A DNA stretch of 64,000 nt from Arthrobacter sp. Y81 (GCF_002929335.1 NZ_PJIL01000004.1:186001-250000), one strand, 5' to 3'. Positions 49,012 to 59,100 are shown, counted from the first letter of the stretch. Made by a program: numbers and translations. The notes: generated by a model from the letters alone, not told the origin.

Positions 49012-50496
49012 CTAGCCGCGCTCGATGTTGCTGAGGTCGCGCAGCACGCCCACCCGTCCATCAGTGTGCTGGACCAGGAATTCGTGTCCGCGGTCTTCCA
49101 GGGCAAGAACCCAGCCGCCGGGTTCGATCACGAACGCCGGCGTGCCCGTCCGTTCCTCGACTGCCGTGCGGGGCTGGGCTACGGCGAACCAGAACGCCTC
49201 GTGAACCGACTCCTCATCATGCTCTTCGGGGCGGCTGGACGGGTCCACTGTGGCACCGATGGGCTCCTGCGAACTCACCTGCGGGTGCAGCATCGTCTCG
49301 GCCGGCGCCGATGCTGCGGGCACCGCGCCCGTGGCGGGGCCGCTTGCGGACCCGTGGCCGGCCGCGGCGGCGGGAACTTCCGCCGCCTGGGTCGCTTTCG
49401 GTGCGGACGGTACGACGGCGGCCGCCTGCGTCTGCTCCGCTGCTGAAGGCACGACGTCGGAGGCCGGGGTTGCGGGCGACGCGTCGGCGCCGCGGCTTGC
49501 GGCGGCGGCACCTGCCGCTGCAGCGGCCCCCGCGGAGGCAGCGGCTGCGGTGCCGGATCCGGATCCGGCAGCAGCAGCCGGTGTGGCGCCACCCTGCGGG
49601 GTGGACCGCTGGTGTGCCGAATCGGGCTGAGCCCAGCTCTGCGAGGCAGAACCCTGCTGACCCGTCCCCTGCTGGGCAGCACCGAACTGCGTTGCCCCGT
49701 CGTGCGTTGCCCCATTCTGCGTTGTCCCATACGGGGCCTGGCCAGCCGAAGCCCCCGCATGGGGGCGGTCGCCGTTCACTGCCGCGCCGCCAGCCGCGGC
49801 TGCACCACCAGCTGCACCGCCCGGCGTGAGGCGCTTCGCCCACCCGGCCAGCGCACCGGAGCCCGGTTCCTTGGCCGGCTTGGGCTCCTTCGGGGCGCTG
49901 GGCTTGCGGAACGGCACGGCGGATTCACGGGCCACTACGTGTGCGGGCGCCTCGGCGCGGTCCAGGAAGTCGCCGGCGAAGAAAGGAATGAAGCGCGCAA
50001 GGACAGTGGCGGCAAAAAGCCCCAGGGATCCGATCAGCGACACCAGCACGGCAGGTGCATAGGTCTCGGCACCGGCCAGGAAGAAGAAGCCGAGGGCAAA
50101 GGACGCAACCACGGACGCGAACTGGTCGATGGAAAGGGACCCGACACGGAGCTTTGACTCCGGAGTGAGGCGGCGTGCCACGAAGAGTGCGGTCACGATC
50201 AGCGGCAGGAGGACTCCCAGCCCCAGGAAGAAGAGACTGCCCAGGTTCCACAGGTTGTACCGCGAAGCGAACATCGGGATCAGCGACCCCACAAACAGAA
50301 TCAGCGTTGATCCGAAGACGGTGAGGTCCCGGATGGTGAATGGGCCGAGGACCGTTTCATTCTTCCTGGCCGTCAGCCGGCTTCCCGCAGGCTTTGGCCC
50401 TTCTGCGTTGGCCGGCTTGCCGGCACTCGCCGGGCTGGACGCCTGACCGGGATGCGGATGGGCGGCCTTATGCTGTCCATGGCTTTGCTGGTTCAT
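49012..50496 (-). CDS. Membrane protein with long low-complexity linker, unknown function
   Basis: A 494-residue protein. After a His/Gln/Pro-rich N-terminus come about four TM segments (residues about 55-165, for example [19 protein letters not shown] and [20 protein letters not shown]). A roughly 230-residue Ala/Gly/Gln/Thr-rich linker includes a threefold 15-base repeat in the DNA (49687-49731; GATH and GATQ units). The conserved C-terminal 65 residues ([40 protein letters not shown]) look like a compact beta domain. AAGGAG precedes the ATG. It lies upstream of nth. No family assigned. Confidence 0.7.
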   Translation of the reverse strand: MNQQSHGQHKAAHPHPGQASSPASAGKPANAEGPKPAGSRLTARKNETVLGPFTIRDLTVFGSTLILFVGSLIPMFASRYNLWNLGSLFFLGLGVLLPLIVTALFVARRLTPESKLRVGSLSIDQFASVVASFALGFFFLAGAETYAPAVLVSLIGSLGLFAATVLARFIPFFAGDFLDRAEAPAHVVARESAVPFRKPSAPKEPKPAKEPGSGALAGWAKRLTPGGAAGGAAAAGGAAVNGDRPHAGASAGQAPYGTTQNGATHDGATQFGAAQQGTGQQGSASQSWAQPDSAHQRSTPQGGATPAAAAGSGSGTAAAASAGAAAAAGAAAASRGADASPATPASDVVPSAAEQTQAAAVVPSAPKATQAAEVPAAAAGHGSASGPATGAVPAASAPAETMLHPQVSSQEPIGATVDPSSRPEEHDEESVHEAFWFAVAQPRTAVEERTGTPAFVIEPGGWVLALEDRGHEFLVQHTDGRVGVLRDLSNIERG

Positions 50497-50552
50497 TCTG
50501 TTCTCCTTAGCATGGTGGCGCCCTGGACAGCGCCTCCTAACGGCAGGCAAGA

Positions 50553-50574
50553 ACAGGACCGCAAGCGGTCCTGT
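50553..50574 (-). terminator. Hairpin terminator for the 50716 gene
   Basis: ACAGGACCGC and GCGGTCCTGT are perfect 10-base arms around AA. On the minus strand the stem is followed by TCTTGCC. It lies about 140 bases after the stop of the unknown gene ending at 50716. The rest of the 50497-50715 gap holds the promoter region of the membrane protein gene and nothing else recognised. Confidence 0.6.
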
Positions 50575-50715
50575 CGCCTCCATCGGATGTCACAACTTCA
50601 TCTCAGCCTAGCCAAGTGCTTGGCTGATCACTAGCTGACGGGCCGGAGGCGGGCGCGCCGGAATCAGGCGGATTTCGCTTAGCACACGCGCCTGTTTGCG
50701 CGGTGAAGGTTTTCG

Positions 50716-51363
50716 TTAGGACGGGCGGGTCCAGGAATCCAGCGCCTGCGTGTAGCTCGCAGGATCATTGCGCGTCTCCGCCGACACGGCAAGGTGGCGG
50801 TTGGTGATCCGGCGGGCAAAGAACCCCGCATACGGAAGCACAACCACAGTATCCAGGCCGTTCTTCCACGCGGCAACCAGGGCGGGCAGGCTTTGTGGTT
50901 CCGGGGAATCTGCGGCCTTCCGCCGCGGCTGCCCGTGGGCCGGCGGGCTGCATCGCCGCTGCCAGTCGCCGTACGCGTCGCCGTCGATGCCGTCCCAGCC
51001 ATATTCAGCCTGCCAGAACGGCGGTATCAAAGGGTTGAGGTCCCGGCCTGGTTGCGAGAACTCGCGGATGTAGCCCGGCGCCGGCCGGACTGTGGGGTCC
51101 GGTTCCTGCACCGCGTACCAGTCCCAGGCGCGTCCCCAGGCACGGTGCCAGCGCGCTTCCCATTCGTTCCGGTCCGGTACTGCCGGCAGCCGCGAGGCGC
51201 CGCCCTCCGGGACCGGGGAAAGCGGGGGAACGTCGGCGCTGGCCGCTATCCCCCAGGCCTGCCGGATGAACAGCAGGACGGTCAGGTGCTGCGGGTTGTC
51301 ATCCACCCGGATGACCATGTCCTGCGACCAAGGATTGTGCGGCATCGGTTCCGTGAATCTCAT
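50716..51363 (-). CDS. Hypothetical protein, Trp-rich
   Basis: A 215-residue soluble protein that I do not recognise. It is rich in Trp and Pro, with NEWEARWHRAWGRAWDWYAV, FWQAEYGWDGIDGDAYGDWQ and VVVLPYAGFFARRITNRHLA as its most structured parts. No signal peptide or TM segment. ATG follows GGGGGA with a short spacer. Codon bias matches the neighbouring genes, so it is a real gene. It is divergent from acs. Confidence 0.65.
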   Translation of the reverse strand: MRFTEPMPHNPWSQDMVIRVDDNPQHLTVLLFIRQAWGIAASADVPPLSPVPEGGASRLPAVPDRNEWEARWHRAWGRAWDWYAVQEPDPTVRPAPGYIREFSQPGRDLNPLIPPFWQAEYGWDGIDGDAYGDWQRRCSPPAHGQPRRKAADSPEPQSLPALVAAWKNGLDTVVVLPYAGFFARRITNRHLAVSAETRNDPASYTQALDSWTRPS

Positions 51364-51489
51364 GATTCCCCCAAGTCATCACGTGTCGTGGAGCCAGTCT
51401 GACGGATGCGCAGCCGTCGCACCAGAAGCCGCGGTACGCCCCGTCCGGGAACCATTCGGCGCTTAATCCGCGCCGTTCACGGTTCACTA

Positions 51490-51505
51490 TGTGACCGGGC
51501 ACACG
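51490..51505. promoter_or_regulatory. Possible CRP/GlxR-type site upstream of acs
   Basis: TGTGACCGGGCACACG resembles the TGTGA-N6-TCACA form bound by actinobacterial CRP/GlxR regulators, with three of five bases correct in the second half. acs genes are often under such control. It lies 154 bases before the acs start. Weak evidence. The rest of the 51364-51658 gap shows no other clear element. Confidence 0.35.
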
Positions 51506-51658
51506 TGCGGTGCCGGGCAGGCGTTAGTGTGTATTTCGGAACAGCTCTTTGCGGTACAGCCGTGATCAGCCGCTGCCCGATGCCGCGCAAGCGGCACGGC
51601 TGCGGCACGGTGACGGCGGGTGCCGCCAAGCAAAGATCGATGAATGATGAGGTTCACC

Positions 51659-53749
51659 ATGTCCCAGGACACAACCAGCTCCACGGCCACTGCTGCCCAC
51701 CCCGAACTGCCAGCCAACAAGTCCTCCGCCGGAGGAGCCGCAAATGCCTCGGCCAACGGGGGCCAGGCCGGGAACGGCGACGCCTTCGAGAACCTCTCCC
51801 ACGAGAACCGGAAGTTCGCCCCCTCGGAAGACTTCGCCGCGAACGCGGTGGTCACCGCCGAGGATTACGCGGAGGCCGACGCCGATCGGCCCGCTTTCTG
51901 GGCCCGTCAGGCCCGTGAAATGCTCACTTGGAGCAAGGACTTCACCCAAGCCCTGGACTGGTCCAACCCTCCCTTCGCCAAGTGGTTCGTCGGCGGCGAG
52001 GTCAACGCCGCCTACAACGCCCTGGATCGTCACGTGGAGAACGGGCTCGGCGACCGGGTGGCCATCTATTTCGAGGGCGAACCCGGAGACAGCCGCAGCT
52101 ACACGTACGCGCAGCTCACCGACGAGGTCAAGAAGGCTGCCAACGCCTTCGAGTCCCTCGGCGTGGCCAAGGGTGACCGAGTGGCCGTCTACCTGCCCAT
52201 GATTCCCGAGGCCGTCATCACGCTGCTGGCCTGCGCCCGGATCGGCGCCGTCCACTCGGTGGTGTTCGGCGGCTTCTCCGCCGATGCCCTCCGCTCCCGG
52301 ATCGAGGACGCGGAAGCCAAACTGGTGGTCACCGCCGACGGCACCTACCGCCGCGGCAAGCCCAGCGCCCTGAAGCCCGCGGTCGACGAGGCCCTTGCCA
52401 AGTCCGGCCACACCGTCCAGAACGTGGTGGTGGTCAAGCGCAACGGCCAGGACGTCGACTGGCACGAGGGCCGGGACCACTGGTGGGCCGACACTGTTGA
52501 CGCCGCCTCCCCGGAGCACACAGCCGTGGGCCACGACTCCGAACACCCGCTGTTCATCCTCTACACCTCCGGGACCACCGGCAAGCCCAAGGGGATCCTG
52601 CACACCACCGGCGGCTACCTGGCCCAGGGCGCCTACACCCACAAGGCCGTGTTCGACCTGCACCCCGAAACGGACGTGTACTGGTGCACCGCCGACGTCG
52701 GCTGGATCACCGGCCACTCCTACGTCGCCTACGCCCCGCTGATCAACGGCGCCACCCAGGTCATGTACGAGGGCACCCCGGACTCCCCGCACCAGGGCCG
52801 CTGGTGGGAAATCATCGAGAAGTACAAGGTCTCCATCCTCTACACGGCGCCCACTGCGATCCGCACGTTCATGAAGTGGGGCAAGGACATCCCGGCCAAG
52901 TTCGACCTCTCCTCCATCCGCGTCCTGGGCTCCGTGGGCGAACCCATCAACCCCGAAGCCTGGATGTGGTACCGCGACGTCATCGGCGCCAACGCCGGCA
53001 AGAACGGCGAGAAGAAGGACAACCCGGCACCGATCGTGGACACCTGGTGGCAGACCGAAACCGGCGCCCAGATGATCGCCCCGCTGCCCGGCGTCACCGC
53101 CACGAAGCCCGGCTCGGCCCAGGTCCCGCTGCCCGGCATCGCCGTGGACGTGGTGGATGAAGTCGGCGAGTCCGTGCCCAACGGCCACGGCGGCTTCCTG
53201 GTGATCCGCGAACCCTGGCCCGCGATGCTGCGCGGCATCTGGGGCGACCCGGAACGGTTCAAGGAAACCTACTGGTCACGCTTCGAGACCATGTACTTCG
53301 CCGGCGACGGCGCCAAGAAGGACGAGGACGGCGACGTCTGGCTCCTGGGCCGCGTGGACGACGTCATGAACATCTCCGGCCACCGCTTGTCCACCGCGGA
53401 GATCGAATCGGCCCTGGTCAGCCACCCGGCTGTGGCCGAGGCCGCCGTCGTGGGCGCCGCGGACGAAACCACGGGCCAGGCCGTCGTCGCGTTCGTGATC
53501 CTCCGCGAGGACGCCACGGATACCGGCGACGCGATCGTCCAAGAGCTCCGCAACCACGTGGGCAAGGAGATCGGACCCATCGCCAAGCCCAAAACCATCC
53601 TCGTGGTCCCGGAACTGCCCAAGACCCGCTCCGGCAAGATCATGCGCCGCCTACTCAAGGACGTCGCCGAAGGCCGCGAAGTGGGCGACGCCACCACCCT
53701 GGCAGACAACACCGTCATGGCCCAGATCGCGGCCTCACTCAAGAAGTAA
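51659..53749 (+). CDS. acs: Acetyl-CoA synthetase (AMP-forming)
   Basis: A 696-residue ANL-family enzyme converting acetate, ATP and CoA to acetyl-CoA. The adenylation core has [29 protein letters not shown] and [20 protein letters not shown]; the C-terminal [13 protein letters not shown] holds the lysine acetylated in regulated Acs proteins. It is about 45 residues longer than E. coli Acs because of an Ala/Ser/Asn-rich N-terminus. ATG 51659 is preceded by GAGG at 6 bases; upstream ATGs at 51644/51647 are also in frame. An AcuC-like deacetylase at 14333 could regulate it. Confidence 0.95.
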   Translation: MSQDTTSSTATAAHPELPANKSSAGGAANASANGGQAGNGDAFENLSHENRKFAPSEDFAANAVVTAEDYAEADADRPAFWARQAREMLTWSKDFTQALDWSNPPFAKWFVGGEVNAAYNALDRHVENGLGDRVAIYFEGEPGDSRSYTYAQLTDEVKKAANAFESLGVAKGDRVAVYLPMIPEAVITLLACARIGAVHSVVFGGFSADALRSRIEDAEAKLVVTADGTYRRGKPSALKPAVDEALAKSGHTVQNVVVVKRNGQDVDWHEGRDHWWADTVDAASPEHTAVGHDSEHPLFILYTSGTTGKPKGILHTTGGYLAQGAYTHKAVFDLHPETDVYWCTADVGWITGHSYVAYAPLINGATQVMYEGTPDSPHQGRWWEIIEKYKVSILYTAPTAIRTFMKWGKDIPAKFDLSSIRVLGSVGEPINPEAWMWYRDVIGANAGKNGEKKDNPAPIVDTWWQTETGAQMIAPLPGVTATKPGSAQVPLPGIAVDVVDEVGESVPNGHGGFLVIREPWPAMLRGIWGDPERFKETYWSRFETMYFAGDGAKKDEDGDVWLLGRVDDVMNISGHRLSTAEIESALVSHPAVAEAAVVGAADETTGQAVVAFVILREDATDTGDAIVQELRNHVGKEIGPIAKPKTILVVPELPKTRSGKIMRRLLKDVAEGREVGDATTLADNTVMAQIAASLKK

Positions 53750-53788
53750 CCGCCACTCACGAAAAGCCTGCCGTCAAGGGCAGCATAC

Positions 53789-53826
53789 GGCTCCGTTTAC
53801 CCCGCCGGGCGCGTGTAAACGGGGCC
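53789..53826 (+). terminator. Terminator of acs
   Basis: GGCTCCGTTTAC (53789-53800) pairs with GTAAACGGGGCC (53815-53826) over 12 positions with one G-T wobble and a 14-base loop, 40 bases after the stop codon, followed by GTTGTGCTTTG. Confidence 0.75.
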
Positions 53827-53916
53827 GTTGTGCTTTGTGACGATTCAAACACGAACTGCGGCCAAAATGTTGTTTCCCGTTCTTTCCTGTTCTCTTTTGA
53901 GAGGTTATAGTCATGA

Positions 53917-53938
53917 GCATGTGAGGTGCCTCACATGC
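53917..53938. promoter_or_regulatory. 22-base operator of the first ABC operon
   Basis: CATGTGAGGTGCCTCACATG (53918-53937), flanked by G and C, is a 22-base palindrome with a single mismatched central pair. It lies just downstream of a TATAGT -10 (53906-53911) and 24 bases before the ATG of the binding-protein gene, ideal for repression. The DeoR regulator at the end of the operon (57226) is a candidate, but the site is not adjacent to any regulator gene. Confidence 0.7.
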
Positions 53939-53961
53939 AGCTATTTTTCAAGGGAGAGAAC

Positions 53962-55272
53962 ATGGCAGCACAGTTTGATGCGTCGGCAGCTGGTTATCCG
54001 AGCCGGCGGACAATCCTCAAGACCGTCGGCGTCGGGGCGGCAGGACTGGCCGGCATCCCGTTCCTCGCAGCCTGCACCGGCGGCAGCGGGCCGTCAGCCA
54101 CAGGCTCCGACTCCCCCGGACTGACGTTCGGTTCGGGATCCTCGGATGATGTCCCCAAGCGGGCGTACCAGGCAGTCACCGATGCATTTACCGCCAAGAC
54201 CGGCAAGAAAGTCACCACCAACGTGGTGCCGCACAACGATTTCCAGAACAAGATCAACTCCTACCTGCAGGGCTCACCGGACGACACCTTCACGTGGTTC
54301 GCCGGCTACCGCATGCAGTATTACGCGGAGAAAGGACTGCTGGCCCCCATCGACGACGTCTGGGAGAGCATCGGGGGCAACTACTCGGAGGCGCTGAAGA
54401 AAGCCTCCACCGGCCCCGACGGCAAGCTGTACTTCGTACCCAACTACAACTACCCGTGGGGGTTCTTCTACCGGAAGAGCCTCTGGACTGAGAAGGGCTA
54501 CGAAGTTCCCGAGACCTTCGACGCCCTCAAGTCCCTGGCCACGAAGATGAAGGCCGACGGCATCATTCCCATCGGCTTTGCGGACAAGGACGGCTGGCCG
54601 GCCATGGGCACCTTCGACTACATCAACATGCGGCTGAACGGCTACCAGTTCCACGTGGACCTGTGCGCCCACAAGGAGTCCTGGGACCAGCAAAAGGTCA
54701 GCGCCGTTTTTGACACGTGGGCCGAGCTGCTCCCCTTCCAGGACCCGGCGGCCCTCGGCCAGACCTGGCAGGATGCCGCCAAGGCCCTCGAAGCAAAGAA
54801 GACCGGAATGTACCTGCTGGGCTCCTTCGTGACCCAGCAATTCACTGATCCTGCAGTCCTGGCTGATATCGGATTCTTCGCCTTCCCGGAAATCGCCATG
54901 GAAGGCCGGGACGCCGTCGAGGCCCCCATCGACGGCCTTCTCCTGTCCAAGAAGGGCGGCGAGAACAAGGCTGCCCGCGACTTCATGGCGTTCCTCGGAA
55001 CCGCCGAGGCGCAGGACGCGTACGCGGCGGTGGATGCGTCGAACATCGCCACCGCCAAGGGTACGGACACGTCCAAGTTCACCCCGCTCAACAAGACGTG
55101 CGCGGATACCATCGCGAACGCCAAATACATCAGCCAGTTCTTCGACCGCGACGCCCTGCCGGCCATGGCCAACAACGTGATGATCCCGGCGCTGCAGACC
55201 TTCATCAAGGACGGCAAGATGGACGTCAAAAACCTCGAAACCCAGGCCAAGACACTCTACGCAGCCCAGTAG
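53962..55272 (+). CDS. Sugar ABC transporter substrate-binding lipoprotein (Tat-type signal)
   Basis: A 436-residue extracellular binding protein. The N-terminus has a twin-arginine signal (SRRTILKTVG, Arg15-Arg16) and lipobox LAAC (Cys38). The mature part is a family-1 solute-binding protein: DAFTAKTGKKVTTNVVPHND, FTWFAGYRMQYYAEKGLLAP and YNYPWGFFYRKSLW. GGGAGAG precedes the ATG at 53962; an upstream ATG at 53926 lies inside the operator and is unlikely. It feeds the two permeases that follow. The sugar is unknown; an oligosaccharide is likely. Confidence 0.88.
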   Translation: MAAQFDASAAGYPSRRTILKTVGVGAAGLAGIPFLAACTGGSGPSATGSDSPGLTFGSGSSDDVPKRAYQAVTDAFTAKTGKKVTTNVVPHNDFQNKINSYLQGSPDDTFTWFAGYRMQYYAEKGLLAPIDDVWESIGGNYSEALKKASTGPDGKLYFVPNYNYPWGFFYRKSLWTEKGYEVPETFDALKSLATKMKADGIIPIGFADKDGWPAMGTFDYINMRLNGYQFHVDLCAHKESWDQQKVSAVFDTWAELLPFQDPAALGQTWQDAAKALEAKKTGMYLLGSFVTQQFTDPAVLADIGFFAFPEIAMEGRDAVEAPIDGLLLSKKGGENKAARDFMAFLGTAEAQDAYAAVDASNIATAKGTDTSKFTPLNKTCADTIANAKYISQFFDRDALPAMANNVMIPALQTFIKDGKMDVKNLETQAKTLYAAQ

Positions 55273-55287
55273 CGAGGGAAGACTTCC

Positions 55288-56259
55288 ATGAGCAGCACCG
55301 CAAGAGACCTGGTTCCGCCCGAAGCCAGGGCGCCCGAGGGCGCTCCCGTCAGGCGGGCCAAGGGCGGGCGGGTCCGCCGCCTGTCCGGACGCGACAAGCT
55401 TGTCTTGTCGCTGATGGTGGGCATTCCCACCCTGATCGAGCTGACGCTCGTATGGCTGCCGACGCTGATGTCGGTGGGCCTCAGTTTCACCCGGTGGAAC
55501 GGCCTGGACCTGGGCGCCATCCGCCCGGCTGGCCTGGACAACTACCAGTACGTCACCCAGGATTACCCGCCGTTCTGGCCCGCCGTGCAGCACAACCTGC
55601 TGTGGCTCTTGTTCCTGGCCCTCGTGGCCACCCCGCTGGGGTTGCTGCTGGCCGTGCTTCTGGACCAGAACATCCGCGGCAGCAAGATCTACCAGAGCAT
55701 TTTCTTTGCGCCGGTCATGCTCTCGCTGGCCCTCATCGGCATCATCTGGCAGCTCTTCTACCAGCGGGACAACGGGCTGCTGAACTTCCTCCTGGGCACC
55801 GCCGGGACGCCGCAGGCCGTGGACTGGTTCGGGGACTCCTCCGTCAATATCTGGGCCGCGATGATAGCGGCCACGTGGCGGCATGCCGGGTATGTCATGC
55901 TCCTCTACCTGGCCGGGCTCAAGGGGGTTGACCCCAGCCTCAAGGAGGCCGCGGCCATTGACGGGGCCAACGGCTTCCAGACCTTTTTCCGTGTGGTCTT
56001 TCCCGCCATGCGGCCCATCAACATCGTGATTGTGGTCATCACCATCATCGAATCGCTGCGCGCCTTTGACGTCGTCTACGTCATCAACCGCGGCACCAAC
56101 GGCCTGGAAATGCTCAGCGCCCTGGTGATCCAGAACCTCGTGGGTGAAGGACAGGTGATCGGCGTGGGCTCGGCGCTGGCCGTGGTGCTGCTGGTCATTT
56201 CCCTCGTCCCCATCGTCTTCTACCTCAGCCGCACCTTCGGCAAGGAGGGCAAAGCATGA
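55288..56259 (+). CDS. Sugar ABC transporter permease (MalF-like)
   Basis: A 323-residue permease with six TM helices and the EAA loop KEAAAIDGANGFQTFFRVVF that contacts the ATPase. The N-terminal 45 residues are basic. GAGGGAAG precedes the ATG; it lies 15 bases after the binding-protein gene and overlaps the next permease by 4 bases (ATGA). No ATPase gene is present in the operon, so a shared MsiK-type ATPase encoded elsewhere probably energises it. Confidence 0.9.
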   Translation: MSSTARDLVPPEARAPEGAPVRRAKGGRVRRLSGRDKLVLSLMVGIPTLIELTLVWLPTLMSVGLSFTRWNGLDLGAIRPAGLDNYQYVTQDYPPFWPAVQHNLLWLLFLALVATPLGLLLAVLLDQNIRGSKIYQSIFFAPVMLSLALIGIIWQLFYQRDNGLLNFLLGTAGTPQAVDWFGDSSVNIWAAMIAATWRHAGYVMLLYLAGLKGVDPSLKEAAAIDGANGFQTFFRVVFPAMRPINIVIVVITIIESLRAFDVVYVINRGTNGLEMLSALVIQNLVGEGQVIGVGSALAVVLLVISLVPIVFYLSRTFGKEGKA

Positions 56260-57167
56260 GCACCACCACACGGACCGGCAGAACCGATACCGCGGCCGGG
56301 CTCCGCTCCGGCAGCCGGCCGAAGCGCCACTACGGCACCCATATCTTCCTCACCGTCATGGCCGTTATGTGGCTGGTCCCGCTGGGCTGGTCTCTCTTCA
56401 CGGCCCTCCGCCCGGTGGCGTCGACCAACGAGCACGGCTATTTCAGCCTGGCCGGCGACTTCAACTTCAACAACTTCACCCAGGCCTGGACGCAGGGCGG
56501 GTTTTCCACCTACTTTTGGAACTCCGTCATCATCACGGTCCCGGCCGTGCTGCTGACACTCTTCCTGGCGTCCCTGATGGCGTTCGCCGTGAGCCGCGTG
56601 AGCTGGAAGTTCAACATCACGCTGCTGATCATGTTCACCGCCGGCAACCTGCTGCCGCCGCAGGTCCTCGCCGCGCCGCTGTTCGAAATGGCAAAGCATT
56701 TCGAGGTGCCGTACTCCTTCAGCGATTCCGGCAACATGCTGAATACGTACATCGTGGTGATCGCCGTCAACACGGCTTTCCAGATGGGCTTCTGCACCTT
56801 CGTGCTGTCCAACTACATGAAAGCTCTCTCCGCCGACCTGACCGAAGCCGCGCTGGTGGACGGCGCCGGTATCTGGCGGCAGTACCGGGAGATCATCATG
56901 CCGCTGTGCCGGCCGGCGTTTGCCGCCCTCGGCACGCTGCAGGTCATCTTCATTTACAACGACTATTTCTGGCCGCTGATTTTCATCCAGAGCGGCAACC
57001 GGCTCCCGATCACCACGGCCATCAACAACCTCCAGGGCCAGTTCCTGAACAACTACAACCTCCTGGCCGCCGGTGCCGTCATCACAGTCATTCCTACCCT
57101 GGTGATCTACCTGCTCCTGCAACGGCAGTTTGTTGCAGGGCTGACTCTTGGTTCCAGCAAGGGGTAG
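56256..57167 (+). CDS. Sugar ABC transporter permease (MalG-like)
   Basis: A 303-residue permease, the second half of the translocation pore. It shows the CUT1 MalG pattern: six TM segments, GNLLPPQVLAAPLFEMAKHF, and the EAA loop TEAALVDGAGIWRQYREIIM. Start overlaps the previous gene. It is followed after 58 bases by the DeoR regulator gene. Confidence 0.9.
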   Translation: MSTTTRTGRTDTAAGLRSGSRPKRHYGTHIFLTVMAVMWLVPLGWSLFTALRPVASTNEHGYFSLAGDFNFNNFTQAWTQGGFSTYFWNSVIITVPAVLLTLFLASLMAFAVSRVSWKFNITLLIMFTAGNLLPPQVLAAPLFEMAKHFEVPYSFSDSGNMLNTYIVVIAVNTAFQMGFCTFVLSNYMKALSADLTEAALVDGAGIWRQYREIIMPLCRPAFAALGTLQVIFIYNDYFWPLIFIQSGNRLPITTAINNLQGQFLNNYNLLAAGAVITVIPTLVIYLLLQRQFVAGLTLGSSKG

Positions 57168-57225
57168 ACCATGATGGACTCTGACGGGGACCGCGTTCCC
57201 CCAGCCGCAGCCCGAAAGGAACTCC

Positions 57226-58017
57226 ATGCTCCCCGCAGCACGCCACCAGGCAATCGTGGACGCCGTCCAGCGCGAACGGGTGGTCCGCGTCTCGGACCTC
57301 GCCCAGCAGCTGGGTGTGTCGCTCATGACCGTCCGGCGGGACATCGAGCTGCTCGAGGAAGGCGGCCGGGTGGAGCGGATCCATGGCGGTGCCAAGCTGC
57401 CGGGCGATGCCAGCACCCATGAACCCGGTTTCGAGCAGAAGTCCACGCAGCTAACGGCGGAGAAAAGGGCCATCGCAGTTGAAGCGGCTTCCTTAGTCCA
57501 CGAGGGCATGGCCGTGGGGCTGGGGGCCGGAACAACCACGTGGGCGCTGGCGAAGGAACTTGTCAACGGCCCGCGCATCACCGTGGTGACCAACTCCATC
57601 CGCATTGCCGACCTCTTCCATCACGGCTCGTCGTCCGGCGCGGGACGCTACGGCTCCACGGTGATCCTGATCGGCGGCGAGCGAACGCCGTCGGACGCGC
57701 TGGTGGGACCCATTGCGACGGCGGCGCTCAAGCAGCTGCATCTGGACCTGCTGTTCCTGGGCGTGCACGGCATGGATCCCGATGCCGGGTTCACCACCCC
57801 CAACCTGCTGGAGGCCGAGACCGACCGTGCGTTCGTGGCGGCCTCACGCAAGGTGGTGGTGGTTGCCGACCACACCAAGTGGGGCACGCAGGGAATGAGC
57901 ACCATCGCGGGGTTCGAGGAAGCCGACGAAGTCATCAGCGACGCCGGCCTCAGCGGGGAAGCGCGGCGCCTCCTCCAGGAAAGCGTCAGCCGGCTGCGGA
58001 TCGTCAGCGCGGGGTAG
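57226..58017 (+). CDS. DeoR/GlpR family transcriptional regulator
   Basis: A 263-residue regulator with the DeoR HTH (RHQAIVDAVQRERVVRVSDL, then AQQLGVSLMTVRRDIELLEE and VERIHGGAKLP) and a C-terminal sugar-phosphate-binding domain (GMAVGLGAGTTTWALAKELV, VTNSIRIADLF, DRAFVAASRKVVVVADHTKW). DeoR proteins sense phosphorylated sugars. AAAGGAA precedes the ATG. Its place at the end of the ABC operon suggests that it controls the operon, perhaps through the palindrome at 53917. Confidence 0.9.
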   Translation: MLPAARHQAIVDAVQRERVVRVSDLAQQLGVSLMTVRRDIELLEEGGRVERIHGGAKLPGDASTHEPGFEQKSTQLTAEKRAIAVEAASLVHEGMAVGLGAGTTTWALAKELVNGPRITVVTNSIRIADLFHHGSSSGAGRYGSTVILIGGERTPSDALVGPIATAALKQLHLDLLFLGVHGMDPDAGFTTPNLLEAETDRAFVAASRKVVVVADHTKWGTQGMSTIAGFEEADEVISDAGLSGEARRLLQESVSRLRIVSAG

Positions 58018-58066
58018 CCCGGCCACGCGACCGCGCGGGTCGGCCGCCCGACTGCCCGGTGGCAGC

Positions 58067-59095
58067 CTAGGGGCAGCCGCAGGACTGCCTGATGCGCAGT
58101 TTCGTGGGGAACAGCCTGTGTTCTGGCGGGCTGCCCTTCGTCTCCCCCACCAACGCACTGACGGCCGCCTCGGCCATGGCGCGCACGGGCTGCTCCACCG
58201 TGGTCAGCGCGGGCCAGCTGAATTCCGCCTCTGCCGAACCGTCGAAGGACGTCAGCGCCATGTCCTGCGGCACGGAGATGCCGGCTTCGTGCAGGGCCCG
58301 GAGGATCCCGATGGCCTGCATGTCCGAGCTCGCAAAAACAGCCGTGGGGCGGCCTGCCGAAGCGACCAGGCGCTGCCCCGCCTTGTAGCCGCCCTCGCGG
58401 GTGAATTCTCCGCGGACAACGGGGCCCTCCGGCAACCCAGCGCCGGCCAGGGCCTGAAGCCAGCCCTGCTCACGTCCGTCGAACTCGTTGGAGACGTTGG
58501 AACCCATGGCCAGTGCGATGTTGGTGTGGCCGTGGCCGATCAGGTGCTCCACCCCGATCTTGGCTCCGGCGGCCAGATCCACGCCCACGCTGTTGAAACC
58601 GGGCGATTCGCCGCCGTGGTTGAGCAGGACCGAGGGGATCTCCGCCGATTCGAGGTCCGCCAGGTCAGGTTCAAAAAGGACACTGGCCAGCACCACTCCG
58701 TCCACCTGGCGGGCTGCCAGGTTGCGGATGTTCCGGCGTTCCTTCGCCACACTGCCGTCTGAGTTCGTCAGGAACAGCGCGAATCCGCGGTCAGCGGCGG
58801 CGTCCTCCACAGCGTGGGCCAGCAATGAAAAGAATGGGTTGCTGTTGTCCGGAATGATCAGGCCGATGGTCTCACTGGACCCTAGTTTCAGCGCGCGTGC
58901 GGCGGCGTTGGGGCGGTAGCCCAGGACGCGGATTGCGTCCTGGACCTTCGCCTCAGTGGCCGGCGCAACCCGTTTGGGCCCGCCGTTCACGACGTAACTG
59001 ACCACAGCCGTGCTCACGCCTGCATAGCGGGCAACATCCTTGCGGGTTACCGGGCTTCGGGGCGGGTGGGTTGCGGAAGTGGTCATGGAGTACAT
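58067..59095 (-). CDS. LacI family transcriptional regulator
   Basis: A 342-residue repressor: HTH VTRKDVARYAGVSTAVVSYV, hinge PNAAARALKLGSSE, and an effector domain (IGLIIPDNSNPFFSLLAHAV; VFASSDMQAIGILRAL). It ends in an unusual SCGCP. Start ATG 59095 follows GGTGGA; ATG 59086 is an alternative. It lies 5 bases downstream of the Gfo/Idh gene in the same direction and very likely represses the divergent Gfo/Idh and ABC operons via sites at 60379 and 60456. Confidence 0.9.
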   Translation of the reverse strand: MYSMTTSATHPPRSPVTRKDVARYAGVSTAVVSYVVNGGPKRVAPATEAKVQDAIRVLGYRPNAAARALKLGSSETIGLIIPDNSNPFFSLLAHAVEDAAADRGFALFLTNSDGSVAKERRNIRNLAARQVDGVVLASVLFEPDLADLESAEIPSVLLNHGGESPGFNSVGVDLAAGAKIGVEHLIGHGHTNIALAMGSNVSNEFDGREQGWLQALAGAGLPEGPVVRGEFTREGGYKAGQRLVASAGRPTAVFASSDMQAIGILRALHEAGISVPQDMALTSFDGSAEAEFSWPALTTVEQPVRAMAEAAVSALVGETKGSPPEHRLFPTKLRIRQSCGCP

Positions 59096-59100
59096 GCTAG

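Noticed and set aside
51566..53188. 540-codon open frame antisense to acs
   Set aside because: Gly/Val/His-rich shadow; acs is unambiguous.
53926..53961. ATG at 53926 as the start of the binding-protein gene
   Set aside because: It lies inside the palindromic operator, has no ribosome site, and would place 12 extra residues before the Tat signal.
54274..56271. 665-codon open frame antisense to the first ABC operon
   Set aside because: No recognisable domain, crosses two real gene boundaries, and lacks a ribosome site.
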